Below are positions 44,916 to 52,918 of a stretch of DNA of 64,000 bases, piece after piece. The translations under genes and the position numbers were made by a program. The DNA lies in NCBI GenBank assembly GCA_036946625.1, contig JAQIIU010000002.1:868001-932000 (forward strand), written 5' to 3'. Each line of letters starts with the position of its first letter. The first letter of the stretch is position 1. The DNA is from Methylorubrum populi (GTDB lineage: Bacteria > Pseudomonadota > Alphaproteobacteria > Rhizobiales > Beijerinckiaceae). Below the pieces are notes generated by a model. It made no database searches. It saw only the letters and a program-made list of their open reading frames with translations, and was not told where the DNA came from.

Positions 44916-45244
44916 TCGGACGATACGTCTGGTTCGCGCATAGCTCTGCTGCCTCCTGCTGGCTGTTTCCGAGAAGATCAGAGGCAGTCAGAGAGCAGGC
45001 TTGCCGTTCTGCAAGAGGTATTTGATGCCCATAGGGCTATAGCGAAGAGACGGCGGCGAAAGGGATGGTTCGAGCATAAACGCCAGCAATAAAGAGGCCC
45101 GCGCCCTGCTCGCAGAACTTTCGAGGCGACCAGAGATTCGCAGTGGCACCGGCTTGGATTTATGGCGTGTCTCGCGGATGCGCCGAAGAATTCTACTGGC
45201 TCTGATCGTCAGCGATGACGTAATCGACCTATGCGGCGACTGAC
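44916..45244. other. Intergenic region between the AlpA-like gene and the ApeA-like gene
   Basis: About 330 bp with no supported gene. A plus-strand frame without a normal start codon runs from about 45040 to 45243 and may be a decayed gene; I do not annotate it. Promoters for the AlpA-like gene must lie near 44916-44990. Confidence 0.45.
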
Positions 45245-46663
45245 CTACGGCCCGGCCCGAAATGTGCGCTCGGGAACGAACATGCCGTAGCGATGGGCTT
45301 GCCATGAGAATGCTGCCGCGATTTCGTCACCCGTGCATCCCAGTGCGCGCAGAACGTGATATCGCCCCAAGGCGGTGAGATAGCTCAAATACGTCACCAT
45401 CTCGTGAGCGACATTGCTGGAAAGTTGCAGACCCTGACCATGCGGCAACAGGTTTCGAATGTCGCGAATACGTCGCAAATTCGGATTGCCACGGAAATCG
45501 TCATCGCTCCAAAACTGATGGAGGCGTTCAAGACGTTTCAGCAACGAGTAGCTATTGCGCGCGCCGCCACGCAACCGCTCGAACAGCGCACGATCCGCCT
45601 CTGAGCCATGTTGCTGAACGACCCGTGCGAGGCTCTGCATGCTGTCGCGGAAATCCGGGTCGGCTCCGCTGCCGAACTGACGGCCGTCGAAGTCTTCCAG
45701 GCAACCGATCAGCTCACCATAGCCTTGGGTCAGTGAAAGCTCCTGATCCTCGACGCTTTGAATGACGTTCGCCAAGTAGATGAGTTCGTCGCTGCCGCCG
45801 ACAACCCGGTTAAGCAGTGCCTCCAGCGAGATCGCCGAGCGGCCTTCGACGGTCAACCGCTGGGATGCGCGTGGCGAAACAGATTTGTTCCTTCCTTTGC
45901 GAGCAGGAAGATACCAGAACTCCGCGACGACCTCGCGCGGTTCATCGTTCCACATGCGCGTCCGCGTCGTCGGTAACTGGTAGACAGGGGCCTCTGTTCG
46001 GGCACCGATCATGAACTCGAACAGAACGGAAATCCGCCACGTCAGACGGGTGATTGCCTCGTAATCGACCGGCTCGGGAAAGCGCAGGCGCAAAACGGTA
46101 TATTCGTGCAGCGTCATTGCTTCGCCCTGCGGGGCGCGGGTCGCGCTCGTCACGACGGCTTCGGTTCCGTCTTGCAAGCGAAACGTGCGTTGTCTCGGCG
46201 GTTCGACAGCGACGGACAAGGACGGCAAGCCGGCATTTTCGGACCGCGACCAGTCGTGATCGACGAGACGCGGATTGATCCAGGCGTTGATCGCAGGATG
46301 CTCGACGACGAGACCGGTGAACATTCGCTCATCGATGTCTTCAAGGAAGACGTTCTTCAGCACCGCATTGACGACGAAGCGATAGGACGCGCGCATCGCG
46401 GGCGCATCTACGCTCGCGGTGAACCCGCCGACCGTCTGAATCCAGGGATGGATCAGCGTGGTAGGCCGCTGGTAGTCCAACCAACCCGTCATCGTCCGAG
46501 CGTGAAACGTCGGATCGCCAAAGCTATCTGCATCGCCGGCGAAGCGCGCCGTCGTGAGATAGATGCCGTTCTCAAGATCGAAGCTGAGCCGGCCGGGCCA
46601 GTGATCGTCATCGCTATGGTTTGCGCGAATCGCAAACCATTCTTCGAAATTATCGAGTTTCAT
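45245..46663 (-). CDS. ApeA-like HEPN protein, probable anti-phage defence
   Basis: The 472-residue protein starts with an ApeA N-terminal-like region (WPGRLSFDLENGIYLTTARF) and ends with a helical HEPN domain carrying the catalytic R-x4-H motif as R403-N-L-L-P-H408 inside RDIRNLLPHG. ApeA is a HEPN ribonuclease that protects against phage by stopping infected-cell growth. The frame opens to 46762, but MKLDNFEEWF at 46663 is the natural start. Composition is less GC-rich than the host genes around, suggesting transfer. The activity is inferred from family resemblance; the N-terminal part is divergent. Confidence 0.72.
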   Translation of the reverse strand: MKLDNFEEWFAIRANHSDDDHWPGRLSFDLENGIYLTTARFAGDADSFGDPTFHARTMTGWLDYQRPTTLIHPWIQTVGGFTASVDAPAMRASYRFVVNAVLKNVFLEDIDERMFTGLVVEHPAINAWINPRLVDHDWSRSENAGLPSLSVAVEPPRQRTFRLQDGTEAVVTSATRAPQGEAMTLHEYTVLRLRFPEPVDYEAITRLTWRISVLFEFMIGARTEAPVYQLPTTRTRMWNDEPREVVAEFWYLPARKGRNKSVSPRASQRLTVEGRSAISLEALLNRVVGGSDELIYLANVIQSVEDQELSLTQGYGELIGCLEDFDGRQFGSGADPDFRDSMQSLARVVQQHGSEADRALFERLRGGARNSYSLLKRLERLHQFWSDDDFRGNPNLRRIRDIRNLLPHGQGLQLSSNVAHEMVTYLSYLTALGRYHVLRALGCTGDEIAAAFSWQAHRYGMFVPERTFRAGP

Positions 46664-46795
46664 CGAACACCAACGTCTTGGGCAGAGAACTGGAACTTTT
46701 GCCTTGAGGAACTCCGGTAAGAATATAAAGCTACAAGGTCTGACGTCGGCGAAACACGGCACCGCGACGGGTAAATCAGTCAGCTATCGGTTTGT

Positions 46796-49700
46796 TCAGA
46801 GGCCCAAGCCCCGTCCTCTCCCCATGTCGATGCCGGCGTGGAAGGCGATCTCGTCGCCGAGACGACGGCCTGATTCGAAGGCGACGCCGAGTTCGCGCTT
46901 GCGGTTCGCAAGGAGGGACTCAAGCTGCGGATCGCGTTTCAGGCCGTTCGCCATGTCGCCCATCGCGCGCCGCGTGGATTTGTAGCCGGAAGTGTCGCCG
47001 TCCTCATACTGACGCTGGCTGGTCTGGCCGAGCTTCTGCCAGCGCTCCACGAAACGGTCGGCGCGACCGCTCGGGCTGATACCCGCATCCGCATCCCGCC
47101 CGGTGCGGATTTCCGTTTCGAGTTGCAGGGCGCGGATCGTGCGCCCGATCCTGCCGGTTCCCGCTTCATGGGCGAGGCTGTTGTCCTTGGAATAGGCGGC
47201 TTCCGCATCCTGCCAGCCCTGCGGGCGCACGGCGTCGAACGCCGCGCGCGCCGCGCCGAGTTCGCGCCGCTGCTCGACGGAGGGCGCAAGACCCAGACGC
47301 TTTGCCGCGATGATCGCATCGGAGGCGCGGGCATGGCGGACGAGTGCATCGGTGCGGGTCTTGCGCAATGCCGCCTCGGGGGCTGCGGCAAGCGTCCTCT
47401 CCCTTTGCGGCTCCACCTCGCCAGCGCCAGACGCGGCCTTGTCGATGGACGCCGCCGGAAGATTGAGTCCATCGAACATGCTGCCGATCCGCTCGCGCAC
47501 CTGTTCCGGCACGATCTTCCTGACAACCTCGACGACGCGCTCGCGGAAGGTGATGCCGCGCCGCTCGGCATAGACCTCCGCTGGGTCAGCGCGCTCGTAG
47601 TCCGACGCCATGTCCTTGGCGCGGTCGCGTGAGAGGACATTGACGAGTTTCTGCTGGCTTGCGAAGTCGTTGTGGCCGTAATGCAGGTCCATGCCGTCGC
47701 GATGACGCGACAGCGCGACATAGCTGCCGTGGGCGTCCATGCCCGGCGTTGCCAGAACATGCGTGCGGTCCACCGTCATGCCCTGCGCCTTGTGGATGGT
47801 CGCGGCATAGCCGTGATCGATACGGTCGTAGTCCTTGAGGTCGAACGAGATACCGCGCCCGTCATCGGTACGCACGGTCATGCTCTGTGTGCTGACTTCC
47901 ACGATGGTGCCGAGCGTGCCGTTCTTCACGCCAAGACCGCGCTCGTTTTGCAGGAACATGACTCGATCTCCGGCGGCGAAACTGCGCTCGCCGCGATCGA
48001 CGGTGACGCGCACATCCTCGCCCAGATCGCCAGCCTCCCGCATCCGCTCGCAGGCAGCCTCGTTGAGTTCGCGCACCTCGGCATTGGTGTGAGTGAGGAT
48101 GATGCGGCTGCTGTCGGGCGCGGCCTGCCGGTCTCGGTCCCAACGGTCGATCAGATCGCCGCGCGCCTGTTCGCGTGTTTCGGCGGAATGCACCATACCG
48201 CTGCGCTCATAGGCGTGGATCGCATTCCCGGTCCTGCCGGTCGCCAGATCGCGTGTGGCGTCGCGCTGCCAGTCCTCACGCTGGCGGCGAACCGCGCTGA
48301 TTTCGACGCCGCCGTGGCGTTCGTGGATGGAACGGAAGGCCGCGCCCGCCTCGATGGATTGGAGCTGCTGCGGATCGCCGACCAGCACGACCTTCGCGCC
48401 GGCCTCGGCGGCATGGGACAGTACCCGCTCCATCTGCCGCGTGCCGACCATCCCGGCCTCGTCGACGACCAGCACGTCGCGGGAAGTCAGAAGCTCGCGA
48501 CCGTTCTTCCAGCCGTGTTCCAGGCTGGCGATGGTGCGCGACGCAATGCCCGATCCGCCTTCGAGATTCTCGGCCGCGATGCCGGACAAGGCGACGCCCC
48601 GCACCTCGTAGCCCGCCGCTTCCCATGCCTCGCGCGCGACGCCCAACATGGCGCTCTTTCCCGTCCCGGCGTAGCCGACGACGACACCGAGGCCGCGCCC
48701 CTCCGTGACATGCGCCAGCGCGTCAGCCTGCTCGCCGGACAGGACAAGGCTACGCTGTTCGGCGCGCGCCAGTGCGGCCTCTCTGTCGGCGTCGTTCACG
48801 GCGTGGCGCTCCCGCTCGACCATCAGTCCGGCGGCACGATGCAGATGCTGTTCGGCCTCGATCATCGCGCGGGTCGTGAAGCGCTCCTGCCCGCGCCCGT
48901 CCTTGCCGAGCTCGATGAGATCCGGCGCGGCGCGCATCGCGCCCATCACCTCGTTGAACTGGTCGATGCCGTCGCTGTGCCGGTGAGCGAACATCGCCAT
49001 GTCGCGCTGCGTGAAGGTCGATTGCGCATGCGTGATCGCGTCCAGTGCATGCGACGGATCGGCGATGATACGCGCGCCGTTGCCGCGCGCGATCTCGCGG
49101 TGCAGTTCGGCGCGATCGGCGGCCTCGATCCCGTCGCCTTCGACACCACGAGTCTCGATGCGTTGCGCGGGGGCGCCAATCTGCGTTTGCGGCTCCAGCG
49201 CTATGCCCTGCGCCTCAAGGCTGCGGTGATCAATGCGCGCGTCGATGTCGAGTTCCGCCAGCCGCTCGTTGGCGAACTCGGCCCAGCGTTCGCGCCACCG
49301 CTCCACCATCTCCGTGCGGTTCCAGTCGCGCACCTTCGGGCCGAAGCCGTCCTCGTCCACGCTGCGCATGGTCAGCATGACATGGGCGTGGGGCTTCGGC
49401 ATCCCGTCTTCGCCGGTGTCCCGATGCACGTTGAGGTCGGCGACCATCCCCTGTTCGACGAACTCGGCCTGCACGAAGTCGCGGGCGAGTTCGATGCCCT
49501 AGGCCTGCACCATCTCGCGCGGCAGGGCGAACTCGACCTCGCGGGCGAGCTGGGCGTCCTTCCTCACCTCACACGCCTCGACCTCGTTCCATAGACGCTC
49601 GCGGTCGCCGAGATGCTCGGGCGCGCCTTCGGGCAGCAGCACCTCGGAATGGACGACGCCGCGCTTGCTGGAAAAGTCGTGGCTGCGCTCGATCCGCTCG

Positions 49701-49798
49701 TCGCGCAGCCGCGAGGCCGAGCGGTAGGCGGCGGAGGCCACCGCGCTCGACCCGGCCTTGCGGCCGATGACCTTGACGTGAAGATGATAGATCGTCAT
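46796..49798 (-). pseudogene. traA: Ti-type conjugative relaxase TraA interrupted by one amber codon
   Basis: TraA nicks the transfer origin and unwinds DNA during conjugation. The 1,000-residue frame starts MTIYHLHVKVIGRKAGSSAV and contains the MobA/MobL relaxase domain with Tyr in AAYRSAS and the His motif KPHAHVMLTMR. An SF1 (RecD-like) helicase follows with Walker A GYAGTGKSA, VVDEAGMVG and VGDPQQLQSI. A single TAG at 49499-49501 (after PREMVQA) interrupts it between the Tyr and His motifs; the family has Gln at about this place, so this is probably CAG to TAG. The frame is open on both sides with no other defect. Suppression could still give a product. Confidence 0.88.
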
Positions 49799-49828
49799 CG
49801 CGATCCAAGCATTCGCACACCCAAGCGC

Positions 49829-49856
49829 ACGTCGGAACGACGTATAAGCGCGCCCT
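49829..49856. other. oriT: Origin of transfer (oriT) of RSF1010/Ti type
   Basis: Between the divergent traA and traC genes lies an inverted repeat ACGTCG (49829-49834) / CGACGT (49838-49843) followed by ATAAGCGCGCCCT. TAAGCGCGCCCT (49845-49856) matches the RSF1010-type nick region TAAGTGCGCCCT with one difference. By analogy nicking is expected between GCG and CCCT. Location next to traA on the same element fits perfectly. Confidence 0.85.
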
Positions 49857-49965
49857 CGAAATGAATTTCTCGGGACTGCCTGCGCCGCGCCACGCTGTCC
49901 CGGCAACATTACAGCATTCCGCGCGTCTCTCAAATATCCTGCCGTCACCGACACTGACAGAGGAC

Positions 49966-50295
49966 ATGATGCGCAAGCCACGGTACTATGACGCCGAACT
50001 GAAGGCGCTCGAAGACAAAGCGCGTGACTTGAAGACGCGCAAGGTTCAGCAACTCGGCGAACTGGTGATCGCCTCCGGTGCCGACACGCTCACCCCTGAT
50101 GAACTGGCCGGCGCGCTGATCGCGCTGGCAGAGACGAACGATGCCGGGAAGAGGGAGGCGTGGGCGACACGCGGGGCGGCGTTCTTTCGCAGCAAATCGC
50201 GGCGATCTGCACCAGCGAATGACCGCGACGACAGCCGCGCTCAGACGCAACCAGGCAGCACGCAACCGCCATCAGGCGACACGGGCGCGAACTGA
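49966..50295 (+). CDS. traC: Conjugal transfer protein TraC
   Basis: The 109-residue protein is predicted coiled coil (ELKALEDKARDLKTRKVQQLGELV) followed by the TraC-type segment GADTLTPDELAGALIALAE and a disordered tail. Ti-plasmid TraC assists relaxosome formation at oriT. ATG codons at 49966 and 49969 are adjacent; GAGG lies just before the first. The frame opens at 49861 but the earlier part overlaps oriT-flanking DNA. Confidence 0.82.
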   Translation: MMRKPRYYDAELKALEDKARDLKTRKVQQLGELVIASGADTLTPDELAGALIALAETNDAGKREAWATRGAAFFRSKSRRSAPANDRDDSRAQTQPGSTQPPSGDTGAN

Positions 50296-50615
50296 CATGC
50301 GAAGCTGGCAGGTCGAACGCCGCAAGCGCACGCGGCACCTCATCGAACTCGGCGGGCTCGTCGTCAAATCCGGCGTCGTCGATCTCACCGGCGACGACCG
50401 CGCCATGATCTACGGCGCGTTGCTCTGGATGGCCGACAAATTGAAAAGCGAGGAGGGCAAACGGGCGCGGGAACTCTGGGCCGAGAAAGGCAGGCAGGCA
50501 TTCACAGCGGAACGTGAAAACGGAACGATAGCCGTCGTGCCGGGCACGTCGCAGGATCAGGCATAACGGATGGCGGGCGGCGCGAAGACCCAGCATCGCA
50601 GCGCCGCCCGCCATC
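50200..50615 (+). repeat. Direct repeat spanning traD, copy 1
   Basis: From CGGCGATCTGC to the CCATC after ATGGCGGGCGG, about 416 bp closely match 58851-59270 in the same order and orientation (traD plus its 3' flank). The 8.2 kb between copies is defence cargo. Confidence 0.8.
50219..50566 (+). CDS. traD: Conjugal transfer protein TraD, first copy
   Basis: The 115-residue protein has the TraD core RKRTRHLIELGGLVVKSG and GDDRAMIYGALLWMADKL, found in Ti/RSF1010-like mobilization regions after traC. It overlaps traC by 77 bp in another frame. A shorter start at MRSWQ (50297) is possible. A second, near-identical copy lies at 58870. No traG (coupling protein) follows. Confidence 0.85.
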   Translation: MTATTAALRRNQAARNRHQATRARTDMRSWQVERRKRTRHLIELGGLVVKSGVVDLTGDDRAMIYGALLWMADKLKSEEGKRARELWAEKGRQAFTAERENGTIAVVPGTSQDQA

Positions 50616-50796
50616 ATAGCCACCACATAACTGGGTCGTCCGCGTGTTCGTGTCGTGACACTCTGCCCATTCGACATATTCAAGCGATGAGAGCCACGCC
50701 TACCTCCCTACTGCCCAACGCAAGGCCATTCGCTTTCCATGTTGCAAAACGCGAAATATGCGGTACAAAATCCTTCAAAGCGATAAGGGGTATCCG

Positions 50797-51507
50797 ATGA
50801 TCGACATCCGCCGCGCCATACTCGATGCCCTTCCCAAACACCTCCTGCTGGATTTGGAAGACAGGCTGCGGGCAGAAGCGCTCAAGGCGCACGAGGTGGT
50901 GCGCAAAGAGTTCTCGCTTAACCCGAAGCGCAGCCGGGAAGCGGAAGGCCAGATTCGGTTTCGCCTTCAGGAGGAAGGCTACGAAGAGGTCGTTCAGCTT
51001 CATGGCGGGCACCTACTTGTCGATGGCGTGATGCTCGGCACCGACCTGAAGGTGTTCCAGCCCTTTGCGCGTTTCGCCGGTTCCGAACTGGGCGTGATCC
51101 TTGGTTTCGCCGCCATGCCGGAGCAGCGGAAGATCCCCGCCAAGAACATGTCGCGAGCAGCCGGGGTGACGCTTAACGTTCATCTCCAGCCCAGCCTTCT
51201 CATCGACGAGAAAAGCCCCCGTCCGACCGACATCTTCGCGCTGTTCTTGACCGCCAGGGATCGTGAGCGCGCAGGAATGATAGAGGAGATCGCCATCGGC
51301 GTGATCGGGTCGGATTATAAGGACTTCATCTTCTACGAGTCTCTGGAGAAGTTTCTCGGCGGTTACGCCTCCGATCCGGTTGTTCCTGATGGACCCGCCG
51401 GCCCGGATGGCAGCGCCAAGGTCGTGAAGCTGCGTCAAACCCGCAAGCCGTTCCTCGCGCCCGAGACGCAGCCCGACAGCGATACCGAAGACGGAACCGC
51501 CGGCTAA
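50797..51507 (+). CDS. Unknown protein paired with an ImmA/IrrE-type regulator
   Basis: The 236-residue protein begins MIDIRRAILDALPKHLLLDL, is mostly helical at its N-terminus and has a mixed fold in the middle (LHGGHLLVDGVMLGTDLKVF) with a Pro/Asp-rich tail. I recognise no domain. AAGGGG lies six bases before the ATG at 50797; the frame is open to 50758. It precedes an ImmA/IrrE metalloprotease regulator by 71 bp on the same strand and starts a defence cluster, so the two may form a functional pair, for example target and protease. This is an inference from position. Confidence 0.7.
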   Translation: MIDIRRAILDALPKHLLLDLEDRLRAEALKAHEVVRKEFSLNPKRSREAEGQIRFRLQEEGYEEVVQLHGGHLLVDGVMLGTDLKVFQPFARFAGSELGVILGFAAMPEQRKIPAKNMSRAAGVTLNVHLQPSLLIDEKSPRPTDIFALFLTARDRERAGMIEEIAIGVIGSDYKDFIFYESLEKFLGGYASDPVVPDGPAGPDGSAKVVKLRQTRKPFLAPETQPDSDTEDGTAG

Positions 51508-51578
51508 CCGGAACTCGGTTTCAGACAAGGTGTGGTTGTTCCGTATCCTTGGGGTACGGAGCCGATGGGATTCGAAAC

Positions 51579-52787
51579 ATGCGTATTGGCACACCGGGGT
51601 TCATACCCGCCCGCTTGAGCGAAGCTCGTGACGCGCGTCGGATTGCGACGAAATCTGCGCTCGCCAAGCGCCTCGGGGTGAGCCCTACCTCGGTGTCGCG
51701 GTGGGAGGATCAGGAGGCCGGGCAAAGCCCCGATTATTCCACGCTCGTCCGGCTTGCCGGTGAGTTGGGCGTTCGACCGGAGTTTTTCCTTCGCCCCCCA
51801 TATCATAGCGAACGTCCGACCTTTCTGCGCTCGTTGGCCAGCACGCTCGTTCGCGATCTAGCCTACCAGAAGGCGCAGATGCACTGGCTTCAGGAAGTCA
51901 GCTTCGTGCTGGGGCATTATGTCGATCTGCCCGAGATCGATATTCCCGACGTTCTGGATGGCGCGACCTATGGCGAACTCCGGGATGAAGACATCGAGGA
52001 TATCGCGTTACGGCTGCGTCGACATTGGAACATGGGCGAAGGCCCATGTGGCGATGTCGTGGCGCTGATGGAGCGGATCGGCATCGTGGTGGCGACGATC
52101 CCGATGGGCACGACCAAGCTCGACGGACTTTGCAGTTGGTCTCCGGTCGATGGGCGGCCGCATGTGCTTCTGGCGACCGACAAGATGTCCTTTCCGCGCC
52201 GCCAGATGGACGCGGCGCACGAACTCGCGCACGCCGTGCTGCACCAGCAGGTGCCGGAGGAGGAGTTCCAGGATAATCTGCGCATGATCGAACGGCAGGC
52301 GTTTCGTTTGGCGAGCGCGCTTCTCATGCCGTCCACGACCTATCCGTACGAGGTGAAATATCCTTCGCTGGCGATGTTCACCAGCCTCAAGGAGCGGTGG
52401 CGCGTCTCAATCAAGGCTCAGATCAAGCGCCTCGGTGACTTGGACATCATACCTGAGGAATATGCCCGGCAACTCTACAAGCTTTACTCCGCCAAAGGCT
52501 GGTCGAAGGGCGAGCCGCTGGATCAGCATTGGCCGATCGTGGCGCCGAAGGCGCTGCGGGACAGCCTCAACCTGATCGTCGAGAACGGTGTGCGCGGTAA
52601 AGCCGACCTTCTGGCGACGGAGTTCACGATTTCAGCGGCCGACGTCGAGAGCCTGTGTGGACTGCCAAGCGGCTGGTTCGAGCGGGAGCCTGCGGAAGTC
52701 GTCTCGCTCAAATCGCGCGCCGAAGTCTCGCCCCGCGATGCCTCAGCCGTTGGGGAGGTGATTCCCTTTCCCGACAGGCGGCGATAG
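51579..52787 (+). CDS. XRE-type regulator with an ImmA/IrrE metalloprotease domain
   Basis: The 402-residue protein fuses an XRE helix-turn-helix (residues ~7-65, LAKRLGVSPTSVSRWEDQ) to an ImmA/IrrE (COG2856) protease with the zinc motif H214-E-L-A-H218 in DAAHELAHAVLH and the downstream NLRMIERQAFRLASALLMP. Such proteins cleave partner repressors or respond to stress, and appear in mobile elements and toxin-antitoxin-like pairs. A short inverted repeat (CCGTA ... TACGG at 51541-51559) 20 bases upstream could be its operator. It lies upstream of type III restriction genes. Confidence 0.9.
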   Translation: MRIGTPGFIPARLSEARDARRIATKSALAKRLGVSPTSVSRWEDQEAGQSPDYSTLVRLAGELGVRPEFFLRPPYHSERPTFLRSLASTLVRDLAYQKAQMHWLQEVSFVLGHYVDLPEIDIPDVLDGATYGELRDEDIEDIALRLRRHWNMGEGPCGDVVALMERIGIVVATIPMGTTKLDGLCSWSPVDGRPHVLLATDKMSFPRRQMDAAHELAHAVLHQQVPEEEFQDNLRMIERQAFRLASALLMPSTTYPYEVKYPSLAMFTSLKERWRVSIKAQIKRLGDLDIIPEEYARQLYKLYSAKGWSKGEPLDQHWPIVAPKALRDSLNLIVENGVRGKADLLATEFTISAADVESLCGLPSGWFEREPAEVVSLKSRAEVSPRDASAVGEVIPFPDRRR

Positions 52788-52918
52788 GCCGAACCTCGAC
52801 GTTCGATATCGCCGCGACGCCCTGCCTCGCATTCCGCCGACAATCTCCGGCTACCTAAGCCGCGCTGTGGGCGCTACGCTACCGACAGGAGAATGAATCG
52901 AAACGCTTGGGGGATTGC

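Noticed and set aside
44988-45305. Minus-strand 105-residue frame between the AlpA-like and ApeA-like genes
   Set aside because: It overlaps the C-terminus of the ApeA-like gene, has Arg/Ser-rich shadow composition and no ribosome site.
50570-50800. Open frame starting MAGGAKTQH after traD
   Set aside because: Only the first ~15 codons match the corresponding position after the second traD; the rest is unlike any protein and has no partner in the other copy.
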